This document shows positions 33,524-42,472 of a DNA stretch of 64,000 nt, one piece after another. The position numbers were made by a program, and so were the translations under genes. Source of the DNA: Ophiocordyceps camponoti-saundersi (nom. inval.) (Eukaryota > Ascomycota > Sordariomycetes > Hypocreales > Ophiocordycipitaceae); assembly GCA_003339415.1 (NCBI GenBank), contig PDHQ01000086.1, positions 52,387 through 116,386 of the forward strand, given 5' to 3'. The notes below the pieces were generated by a model, which ran no database searches, was not told the origin of the DNA, and saw only the letters and a program-made list of their open reading frames with translations. Positions within the stretch are counted from its first letter, which is position 1, and every line of letters starts with the position of its first letter.

Positions 33524-33802
33524 TTTTGGTCAGCGCGACATGAAATATCTAGAAGGTTCATACAATTCGTATCGGATGAGGGAAAAAAAAAAGTGGTTGT
33601 TGATAGCCAGGGCATGGAGATACTTGCTGTGAGGTTTGAACAAGGGTAGCAGCGAAAGTCTTTCACCGTAGCAAAAAAAAAAGTGAAGTAAAAATGATTG
33701 AGGAACGCGAAGCTGAGAGTGATTGATAGAGTAAAAGTGTACACGTCTGCATAAAGAGGTGTGCGACGTAGAACAATCGGAAGAGGAAAAAAGAAGAAGC
33801 GA

Positions 33803-33885
33803 AGCCCCCTGGGAGATTCGAACTCCCAGTCTTCAGATTGCTAGTCGGTAGAAGTCTGACGCCTTAACCATTAGGCCAAGGGGGC
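33803..33885 (-). tRNA. tRNA-Arg (UCU), with a 10-nt intron
   Basis: The minus strand folds as a full cloverleaf: acceptor stem GCCCCCT/AGGGGGC, D-arm GCC TAATGGTTAA GGC, anticodon stem TCAGA/TCTGA, variable loop AGACT, and T-arm GGGAG TTCGAAT CTCCC, with T as discriminator base. The anticodon loop reads CT-TCT-A-A with a 10-base intron (ccgactagca) after position 37, the standard place. Mature length is 73. CCA is not encoded, as normal in eukaryotes. Confidence 0.93.
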
Positions 33886-34313
33886 AGCGTTGCTATTGGC
33901 TGACTGTTATGCACTATATACTATGCACAGCTGTATCAGACATCAATTCCGTCCAAACCCCTGAACCTGGCGAGAGTTAGTCCAAATGCAGCTTAAGAAA
34001 GGAAACCGACATTGGATAGCGTCATCTGGGTCCTTGACAGATGCGAAAGAGATGAAAAAAGGTAGAGATTCCAATGCTCAAAATTCACCCCCACAGAGGT
34101 TATGGAGAATGTCATGGTGGGCGACGCCAGAGGTTGCTGGTTGAACGGACATCTGATACGGATACAAGTAGTGAACAGCAGGGAATTGCAGTTTGACAGA
34201 ACGTCTGCAATGCAACTTCCAATGTCCAGTTATTGGCAAAACAAAGAGGAAAGTCATTCCCCAACAAATCATCTACGCTGTAATCTACCTATGTATGCAT
34301 TGACCAACACCTA
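33886..34313. other. Spacer between the tRNA gene and the FLC-like gene
   Basis: About 430 bp. It holds the upstream side of the tRNA gene and the 3' end of the FLC-like gene. Nothing else is recognised. Confidence 0.5.
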
Positions 34314-36320
34314 TTAAGCCAGCGAGGATCCCGACCGGTTGTAGAGGCTAGGCGAGGATGAAGGATGATTTCGACTTGCAATGCGACGCCGGCCATCGCG
34401 ATGCAACCCCTCTGCCTCATCATCAAATCGCGAGTCGATGCCGCATTTGTCGCCTCGGGCGGTAGCAGCTAAAGCGTCGAGCTCTATCGTCGTCGTCGTC
34501 AGCTGTGGCATCGACTTGACAAACGAGGCGCGGTCGTCGGCCATAATCTGATAGCGAGCATCGGGATCTTTCCGGACGAAGGTGACGGCTGTCGATATGA
34601 TGAGCATGAGGAGGAGGATCAGAGAAAATGTAGCGTTGAGAATAAATAAAACAATACTGAAAATGCCGACGGTTAGAGTCGGCGCCCCGAGCACGTTGGT
34701 GAAAATAAGAAGACAGATGGCGTTGAGGAAATTGACCGAGCAAATGGCGATGTTGAACGAGTTCGTGCTCTTGTCCATCCACGGCCGCATCACGGACGCA
34801 GAAATCAGGGCGGCAGCTTCGATAAGGATAAGTCCCACCGCTTGAGCGATGCCGCGGCTACTATGCTGACCGAAAGCAATCAACATAGACTTGGTTAAGA
34901 CGTAGCCGAGGGTAGGAAAGATAAAATAGTAAGCGGATGCCCGAAACTGGATATAGAGAAAGCCCCATTTGTTCAAGACCTTCGGATCGGCGAAAAGAAT
35001 ATAGGCCGGGTTCTTATGCAACGAGACAGACCGTCGGGCTATGCAGATAAGCCTGCTCGCCCCCCAGAGGAGGACGAGGCTCAGACATAGAAAGACAAAG
35101 ACAGCCAAGACAACTTCTGCGGCAGAATCGACCTGAGTAAATTCCCAGAGGCAGAGGATGCTCATCTGCGGATAGGCGATGAGAGCCAGACGGAATAGGA
35201 TTCCCTTCAAAATGGTTCGCCAACCGTTGCGGAATTCGAGAAACTTGTTCGTCCATTTCTGACGGACGCAGAGCTCGCAGATTCCCTTGAAGGCGGAGAC
35301 TGCTATAACGGTACTGATGATGAGGATGTAAAAGAAAATGAGGCCGGTCATGAAGAGGTTGGTCGACTCGATCTTCAACTGAAAGGCCACCCGCTGTATG
35401 CCATAGACGATGTAAGCCCCCGTGCCGACTTTTATGTCGCCTCGTTTGACGAGCCGTTCAGCCGTGCTCTCTAAAGATCGCTTGGCGACTTGCACGGAAA
35501 CAGTGCTAAGGGCGTTGAAGACCTGGGATGGCGTGCCGCCGGTCGCTCGCTGATACCATGTGCATATGTCTCGTATAACACTCATGTGAATTATCCCCAT
35601 AGACCACTGGAAATTAAGGGTCCAGGCTTGAACGATAGGGGGGAGGTGAACGCTTGTTAGACCGATCATGGCCTGAGCCTGGAAATAGCTAAAGAGCGAT
35701 AGCGAGTTGGCGGCAACGTGAGCAGCTGCATTAAAGTGCCCCAGACCGTTGACGATGGCGGATGAAAGGAGGGCCAAACCGGCGATGATAGCTGTAGCCC
35801 ACTTCACGCCTAGCAGATTGACAGTTTTCCCATTCGAGATGGCAGCTTCGAGACAGGCCACGCTGACCCCAGTTGTACCCGCCTCTCCAGTCGTTCGGTT
35901 GACGTAGATTCTGACAGCGGCATCTAAGTCGGGGATATTGTATGCAATGCTAGGGATCTGATCGGCAGCCGACTTGTCGACGGGCAAGTTGAACTTGAAG
36001 GTATTCTTCCCAGCGACCATAGGGCAGAGACCGCCGAGGTTCATGTCACATGGGTCGACGGTGCGGCGAAAGAATTGGTAACCGTAGGCAGAAATCGCTA
36101 GGTCGAACAGAACTCTGCCTTCTATCGATGAGGTGACGGCCATCTGAACCGTAGCCGAGTTGTTACTCGGCGTATAGACCACATTGAAGAGCGATGCCGT
36201 GAAGCTGCTTTCTTGTTGGCAGGCATTGAGCGACTGGGACATGAGTAGCCGCTCCCCCATAGCAGATGGGATCGCGGCCACGCCGAGCAGAAGCAGCAGT
36301 GGCCGGAGGAGTAGCCCCAT
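34314..36320 (-). CDS. Flavin carrier / TRP-like ion channel family membrane protein (FLC)
   Basis: Predicted 668-residue membrane protein, single exon. A signal peptide (MGLLLRPLLLLLGVAAIPSAMG) leads into an ML-like extracytoplasmic domain with Cys residues and N-glycosylation sites (about 23-165; NNSATVQ, YVNRTTG). A TRP-like transmembrane region of about nine helices follows (WATAIIAGLALLSSAIVNGL, FFYILIISTVIAVSAFKGI, TLTVGIFSIVLFILNATFS), then a cytoplasmic tail of about 80 residues rich in Ser and Arg. Yeast Flc1-3 are linked to FAD import into the ER, cell-wall integrity and calcium release. The family assignment is firm; which paralogue it is, and its substrate, are not known. Confidence 0.9.
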   Translation of the reverse strand: MGLLLRPLLLLLGVAAIPSAMGERLLMSQSLNACQQESSFTASLFNVVYTPSNNSATVQMAVTSSIEGRVLFDLAISAYGYQFFRRTVDPCDMNLGGLCPMVAGKNTFKFNLPVDKSAADQIPSIAYNIPDLDAAVRIYVNRTTGEAGTTGVSVACLEAAISNGKTVNLLGVKWATAIIAGLALLSSAIVNGLGHFNAAAHVAANSLSLFSYFQAQAMIGLTSVHLPPIVQAWTLNFQWSMGIIHMSVIRDICTWYQRATGGTPSQVFNALSTVSVQVAKRSLESTAERLVKRGDIKVGTGAYIVYGIQRVAFQLKIESTNLFMTGLIFFYILIISTVIAVSAFKGICELCVRQKWTNKFLEFRNGWRTILKGILFRLALIAYPQMSILCLWEFTQVDSAAEVVLAVFVFLCLSLVLLWGASRLICIARRSVSLHKNPAYILFADPKVLNKWGFLYIQFRASAYYFIFPTLGYVLTKSMLIAFGQHSSRGIAQAVGLILIEAAALISASVMRPWMDKSTNSFNIAICSVNFLNAICLLIFTNVLGAPTLTVGIFSIVLFILNATFSLILLLMLIISTAVTFVRKDPDARYQIMADDRASFVKSMPQLTTTTIELDALAATARGDKCGIDSRFDDEAEGLHRDGRRRIASRNHPSSSPSLYNRSGSSLA

Positions 36321-37250
36321 GGTGCGGGCTTCCGGCTTTATGTGGACGTCGAATCGAGCTCGTGGGCCGTCGGAACGAGGAAGTCGAACCTGCGCAGAAA
36401 TTTAGTCCAGTCAATGTTGACTGCTGGCCAGCATCATGTTGAGAACGTCAATCCTGACCTAACCCGCCGAGGTGACTCAAGATCCACCAAAGGATGGGAA
36501 ACTCCCAACGAAAAAAAGGAGGCTTCTGCTCAGGCCTGACACCCTAAACAGGAACGCGTTCGTCGGGCAGGGTCCAAGAATTGGCGGCCGGCAGAACGAA
36601 TCGAGAGCAGTGCGCGACTCGTGAAGCGAGAGTCATGTCAAGGTTGCGTCAGCGTCGCCTTCGGCCTCCGTTGCGGTCGACAATGTGTATCAACGACGAG
36701 ATCAACAGGGGAAGAGAAGAACGAGCTGAGGAGGAGGACAAGACTTGAGTGAGGTTCGTTAAGGACAGAATGTTACGAGGGTAACCAAGAGACCTGACAG
36801 GATCCACTGCAGCATCGCATAATAACAGAATCTAAACTTATAAATAGGATCAGGCAATGTTTATTATGATTCTCTCTGCGGACATTAACCTTTTCACAGC
36901 GTTTCCCTCTCCAATGAAATGACAGCTATGCACATTGCAACTCCACTCAGCCAAGACTCCGCTCAGCCCCGACAACTCCAACGGCAACAATGCCAACGAA
37001 GCTGGGAATACCTGGGTATTGATATATATTATATCAGCCTGTTAGCAGGTCAACCACATGAGAGAATTCCAGACACTATCTAAGTAGGCACTGCTCTCGT
37101 TATATATACACATACATACATACAGCTTGGTCTAAAGACGCATACAATGCTGATATCGTCAGGGGCCTGCCTAGGGCTGTGGTAACTTGTATGTATGTAC
37201 ATATGTAGTGTGTAAGTGTCGTTGGCCTGCCTTCCCTTCTTACTTCGATG
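36321..37250. other. Intergenic region upstream of the FLC-like gene
   Basis: 930 bp without a supported gene. It holds the FLC promoter side and the 3' end of the next minus-strand gene. Short (CATA)n and TATA stretches occur near 37,020-37,130. Confidence 0.5.
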
Positions 37251-39501
37251 CTATATCTCCGGGCTCACTTCCCTTGCTTCGCTCTGTCTCTCCTCTAAAC
37301 CGGCTTTCCTCCTTTGTCTCGAGCCGACTTCGGGGAGTGGAAGGACTTCGTCCGTGGGCCCGAAACCGACTATCCTGGCCGCCTCCTGCACTCGGCCGCC
37401 ATTCATCAAAGGGACTTTTGACTGCAGCTGACCGTATTGGACCACCATCTCTTTCAATTCCAAGGGTATATTGTCTTCGCCTCCTAAGCAGCCCTGGGCG
37501 GCTAATCGATCGATAGACTTACTTCCGCGAGTCGTGACCAGAAGTTGAAACAACCCGCCATCTATCGCGGAAACGCCATTCCGGTACAACGACACACATC
37601 CGAGAACGATCAGCGGAAGACCGCAGAATAAGGCCAGGCTATATGGAAGAATGATGTTAATAGGGCGGGAAAGGCTATACGAGTTAACCCAGGCGTCCTC
37701 GTAAAGATCAGCTCGAGCATGCCAAGAGCCGACTTCTGCAAGAGTTGATATTGTAATGTTTGTAAGAAGGGAGTTTAAGATGTCCGCGTTGATCTCCAGA
37801 TCAACGTTTTGGCCTGGTGTGGATCCTTGGTATGGACAAGCCTTGCACAGCTTCGAAAAGAGCAGTAACGAGGAGCCCGCAGATTGGAAAGAGGTTCGAA
37901 AAGGTTGAGATCGGAACGGACTGACGTCTTGAGCCGAGGGTTCAATCTTCCTGTCTGTTTCCCATGTGATGTTCAGCTTGCCCGAAAGTCGCTCCGCCAT
38001 GTGAATAATAGGCGCCAGCAAATTTGACTGTTGGATGATTTCCGAGAACAGGTGGTGATCTCTTGGAGGAACTTGCAGCCTAACTGGGGCTTCTCCTATC
38101 GATGACACGCGTAGGGGCCCCTTGCCTCCTGTAAGAGGTGAGATGGTCGCTTCATCAACAGAAACGCCAAAGTTGCTGATGTAGCTGTTATATTGGTACT
38201 GTACTCGATATATAGCTTTGGCCGACGTACACCGCAGTATTCGCTTCACGTAAGTGGCTCTGAAGGTGGTATTAAAAGTCACTGGAGCCGTCATAACGCT
38301 TACATCTTTCAACTCGTCGTGCGCGATGGTAAACGTCAATGTGTTGTTGAAGACCTTGTCATCAATGATGTCAAGTAACGAAGCTGGTCTTTCCAGGTTT
38401 GGCCCGTGTCCAAACATGTCGAGGGTTGCCTCGTAACCCGTCTCAAGATTATTCCAGGCATTTTCGCTGTCAACTACCTGCTGCCTGCTGCTCTCCTGGC
38501 AACTGAGATAGGGGCCATAAAAGGCCGTATCATAGGAAAGGTTCGTCCCGCGCGGTGAGGGAGGAATAATTGATTCGCCAGTGATGATAGCCTTCTGCAC
38601 CAGTCGTCGGAGGAGGAGACTCGGCCCATCTATGGGTAAGAAGTACCCAAAAACATAACTTCCACTGGGAGCAGCATCACCACTCTCAAAGGATGAGCTA
38701 ACCATCTGCTCGGATGGCGCAAGTGAATGAGCCCTAATATCACCAATAGTATAATCTCCGTCCTACTCAACATGTTAGTTGCCTTCTACCAGCATGTGAA
38801 GTATCGCGCTTCCTGACATAGGGTGCATTGAACGTTGGTACAGATGCGTTCGCGATCCTGACTGTTGTATTGAGAGGCATGACCGATATCGCGCCAGGAG
38901 GAAAACCTGTGACAATCGGCATGAACCAGATCAACGCGGCCATGACAGCGAGAGGTGACGCTTTGTGGACAATGGCCGGAGAGTTGAACAACGCGAGAGG
39001 CGCCTGTCTCAGCGAAAATAAGGCATCAAGAGTAGACATCTTCAAAGGTGTATTACGAACGAGCCTCCAAAGATGTTGAGTGAAGGCCAAAGAAAGACTA
39101 AACTTAAGTGATAGCCCGAACCCATTAGCGAGCAGCATGGATATCGTCGTTGCGTAAGTCTGTGGCAAGTGAGGCTCTGGCCCCTCGGCTGGGGACCCAG
39201 ACAATAGCCAGAAGAAGCAGAAGTGAGAAGCAGCGAGTAGTAGTGCTGTGCCATGCGTCTATTGTTAGCAGTCTCTCCATGTAAACACGTGCCAGCTAGC
39301 GATATGATGCTGCTCTGCCAGCGTACCTAAGAGATATGAGGCACCTATTAATATGGGTGTTTTGAGTCCTATGTCAGAAGCCTGCCGTAGATGGGCATCG
39401 CTCGGTTTGCTGAGGTATTCTTCCGAAGCAGTGAAGAATGACGGCTGGCTATTAGCGAGTGCAGGAGTTGAAGGCATTCTTGCAACAAAAGAAAATGTCA
39501 A
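37251..39501 (-). CDS. Hypothetical fungal multi-pass membrane protein, three exons
   Basis: I do not recognise a named function. Splicing of 39501-39327, 39245-38818 and 38762-37251 gives a 704-residue protein with consistent phases. The introns are 81 bp (GTACGC...CACAG) and 55 bp (GTCAGG...GAGTAG, with a CTAAC branch site). The first helices are SYLL|ALLLAASHFCFFWLL and SPLAVMAALIWFMPIVTGF, separated by the segment FTQHLWRLVRNTPLKMSTLD. A large extracytoplasmic part with N-glycosylation sites (NLSY, NNTLTF, NITWET, NITIST) and several Cys follows. One C-terminal helix (IILPYSLALFCGLPLIVLGC) precedes a cytoplasmic tail. The layout resembles a large family of uncharacterised filamentous-fungal membrane proteins; this is recalled by pattern only. 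The intron positions are my reading and could be adjusted. Confidence 0.72.
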
Positions 39502-40937
39502 AGTGGAAGAGATGTCGGGGCCAAGTGAAAGAGCGCGTAGTTAAAGAACAGCTTGATGACGCGTTATTCAACTTACTACGCAATATCTCAATCTATATAT
39601 AGATATATCTAGATATGGAAACCTCTCAGTTCCTGTTGATCTTAACCCACTCTGAGCTGCTCGACATCTCTAACCGGTTTCTCGTGCATTCACTCTGACT
39701 CTTTTGTACAACATGAAATAGGGTGGCTGTGAAGCCACCAACAGGGAGTACGTGAGAATTGGGGGTAGGACAGGAACAAGGTACGCGAATGAGAGGAGTA
39801 TTGTCAGCTTCACCTCCTGAGTTCAAGCATCCAGTCCAGGTGTCTAGGTAGCGGATAGAAAGTAAATACCAAGACTGTTCTGTCCTATTCTGAAGTGTGT
39901 ATAGATGCAGAGACTAGTTAGTAGCACGCCTCTGATAGTTCTATCTGCGAAAATAAAATCAACAGTGTGCATCTATGTTTTTACCTATGTATTTACAAAC
40001 AGTGGTCATTATTACGTTGTAGCTGTTACTCAGCCCTTCTCATTGCTACCATGGGAGCGGAACTGAACGGAAGGATGAAGCACATGGCTGCATAAGCGGC
40101 TCAGCAGCTAAGCGCGAGGCTTGGCCCCAAGGTTCAGCTTGCAGGAAACACAGCCCCCAAATCAGGCCAGCCTGGGGGCGGGGCGTCTCAGCATCTCGTG
40201 ATGATAGAATTGATAAGAGCCATAACTTTGAAGCAGCTGTTTACTTGCTTTAGTACCGAGCTTAAGTCTTCCTATCCCGATTGGATTCTGTTATTTTTTG
40301 TGCAAAGACCGGACATGTCCCATACACCGAGTACGTAGTCCAAGGAGACAGATATAAATACAGACAATATTTCGCACACGATTACGACTATCATCATGAA
40401 CAAGACAAAGTCATAAAATGAGCAATTTGTATTAACTCGAAAAATTCTTTTACTTAGGGTTATCTATGCTTGCTTCTCCAAACTGAAAGATTTAGAATAC
40501 ACGTGGCATACCTACTTCATTGTCTGCTACTCTTATTTTGGGTTCGTGGAAATTCTGCTCCTGCAGGGTTTGATGCTTTAGTATAGTCTCCAGAGTTTGT
40601 AGATTGTTAAGAGCGTGGCAGAACTATGTCCTGATGAAGAACAAGCCTCCTCACATGCGTACTAAGGATTGCTAGCACATGTAAATGATTATCTGTCACC
40701 TACCTACTGTATTATTGACTGGGCTAAAACCCTTAAAGCAGGCGAGCCGGCCACACAGAAGACAAATTCGTCTCTCTGCAAAAACACCAGATAAGTTCGT
40801 CTCCTTGTGAATACCCAAGTTATCCCACGTTGGTCTCTGTTGCTGAGGAGTTCACTGCGTTATCCTTATAAATACTCACAACACTGTTCGAGTACTTCAA
40901 GAGCAGCAAGTTTCTGCCGACTCAGAACTACCCGACT
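39502..40937. other. Intergenic region before the gag-derived gene
   Basis: 1.4 kb between divergently transcribed genes. No gene is supported. I looked for a left LTR that could pair with sequence after the gag-derived gene and found no convincing match. Confidence 0.5.
40867..40874 (+). promoter_or_regulatory. TATA box candidate for the gag-derived gene
   Basis: TATAAATA lies 64 bp upstream of the start codon, at a suitable distance for a core promoter. It shows that the gene could be expressed; it could also be the U3 promoter of a lost LTR. Confidence 0.45.
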
Positions 40938-41936
40938 ATGACAACTCATGAGGTGGAAGAGGTTCAGTCCGAGCAAGGATCACCGTCCAACGATGGCTGC
41001 GACACACCTCGAACGACCGACGAGGAAAGTCAAGCCGATCAGGAGCTTCAGGACTTACAACAAACGAGCTCAGCGTCGATTTACGCGGAGAAATTCCGTG
41101 CAGCGAAAGAAAAGCTTGGATGGAACGACGAGCAATCACTTATGTCACGATTCTACAACGGCCTCCAACAACAAGTCAAGGTCGAGCTTGTCAAGGAACA
41201 GCAACCTGATAGCCTGTCGGAATACATTGATATGGCAGTGCGAATCGATGACAGACAGTTTGTGCGGCGCGAAGAGAGGAAGAAGAGAAAGAGCATAAAA
41301 TGCTTCAATTGCGGAAACTTTCGACACTTTGCTAGAGAATGCAGGAAGCCGAAGCACGACTGGAACTCGGTACCAGGACCATCCAACTGGAAGACAGGAC
41401 CGTCCGACTGGACGACAGGATCAACCGACTGGACGACAGGACCGTCTGACTGGACGACAGGACAATCCGACTGGACGACAGGACCATCCGATTGGACGAC
41501 AGGATCAACCGACTGGACGACAGGATCAACCGACTGGACGACAGGACAATCCGAATGGATGACGGGACCATATACCAACTGGGTGACAGTACCACCCTAC
41601 CAGCCCGTAGCAAATGAATATTTTAATCCTTACAACCAGGAACCAACAACATTTCAAGGTTTTGACTGTTTTGAGTATCCTGGCAAGCAACCAGTAGCTG
41701 GAAGCGTTCATGCTACTGGTGAAAAGGAATCAGTGCCCGAAGATAGTAACGACACAGGCAAACTAGAGCCAACCCAGGAATCAGAAAAAGACCAAGAGGA
41801 GCTGGAACGAAAGCACGGATTGTTGAGTTGGACAGCCTGTTATGATGATTCTTGTCTTATTCATAAGAGCGACAAGGATGGAGCTAATTGGTATCCCAAG
41901 AAGCCACGAAGGCGCAGGAGAAGCTGTGAGAGCTAG
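40938..41936 (+). CDS. Gag-derived CCHC zinc-knuckle protein with tandem repeats, no pol
   Basis: Predicted 332-residue protein in one intact exon. Residues 46-110 resemble the C-terminal half of a Ty3/gypsy capsid (YAEKFRAAKEKLGWNDEQ, SRFYNGLQQQVKVEL). A basic stretch and a CX2CX4HX4C zinc knuckle at Cys122, Cys125, His130 and Cys135 follow. Next is a repeat of 7-residue units WTTGPSD / WTTGSTD / WTTGQSD, about eight copies. The C-terminal LSWTACYDDSCLIH and basic PKKPRRRRRS resemble Gag ends of fungal gypsy elements. The N-terminal capsid half seems replaced by an acidic Ser/Thr-rich segment. No protease, reverse transcriptase or integrase follows. Unlike all transposons nearby it has normal base composition, retains CpA/TpG and has no stop codon, so it may be a domesticated gene. 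A recent non-autonomous element is the alternative. Confidence 0.78.
   Translation: MTTHEVEEVQSEQGSPSNDGCDTPRTTDEESQADQELQDLQQTSSASIYAEKFRAAKEKLGWNDEQSLMSRFYNGLQQQVKVELVKEQQPDSLSEYIDMAVRIDDRQFVRREERKKRKSIKCFNCGNFRHFARECRKPKHDWNSVPGPSNWKTGPSDWTTGSTDWTTGPSDWTTGQSDWTTGPSDWTTGSTDWTTGSTDWTTGQSEWMTGPYTNWVTVPPYQPVANEYFNPYNQEPTTFQGFDCFEYPGKQPVAGSVHATGEKESVPEDSNDTGKLEPTQESEKDQEELERKHGLLSWTACYDDSCLIHKSDKDGANWYPKKPRRRRRSCES
41388..41570 (+). repeat. 21-bp coding minisatellite, about eight and a half units
   Basis: In-frame tandem units of the type tggacgacaggaccgtccgac encode WTTGPSD and variants. Unit variation is mostly in the third part (GPS, GST, GQS). Because the unit is a multiple of three, several other frames are open through it too; they are shadows. 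Confidence 0.95.
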
Positions 41937-42472
41937 GAAAGAAAATCCCAGCTCTTGTAACATGTTACGGGGCTACAGCCTGTGGCTAGCATACACAGGT
42001 CTTAATAGGGGCAATTACTTACTGTCGTGGGAGGCTGCCGCCTGGGGCTGAGTGAGAGGCGGCACCGTCTTTCGCTTTCACTTTTGGCCGGCCACGTTGA
42101 AACACATTGAATGAGCACAACATGTCTCTTTTATTAACGGCACAGCTTAGCAAAGCCAGTATTAAAGGTCGGCCGCGTCAGCACGGTTGGTGGCCTCGAT
42201 CGTTTAACTGGACGAGAGTAGAAGCCCTGTCGAGTGTGGCTTAGCAAGGCGGTCTTACTGCAGCTTGCGAAGCGCTTATTATGTGTGTGTGTGTGTGTGT
42301 GTGTGTGTATCTTTCACATAACACGGATGCCTTTGAAGTTCTCCTTCACATTGTAGGGGATGCCAACTTGCATCGTCGGAATCTACGACGCCCAGACATC
42401 CCCCATCTCCTCAACCCCCTTTTCCTCACCCTACATCTTTTGTTCCTTATTGCCAAGATCTTACTCAACATA
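41937..42472. other. Spacer between gag-derived and CHAT genes, with a possible LTR remnant and a GT microsatellite
   Basis: The sequence starting TGTAACATGTTACGGGGC at about 41,957 looks like the start of a fungal LTR, but I find no partner copy in the window. A (GT)n tract lies at about 42,281-42,307. The leader of the CHAT gene follows, C/T-rich near 42,390-42,470. Confidence 0.4.

Noticed and set aside
41388..41570. Possible CRISPR-like array
   Set aside because: The units are contiguous, with no spacers, they are coding, and the genome is fungal.
41153..41613. Minus-strand and alternative-frame open regions over the 21-bp minisatellite
   Set aside because: A repeat unit that is a multiple of three keeps several frames open; only the WTTG frame continues into Gag domains on both sides.
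42281..42472. N-terminal extension of the CHAT gene from the GT microsatellite
   Set aside because: Starts with Cys-Val repeats from (GT)n and continues as low-complexity leader; ATG 42473 begins the conserved part.
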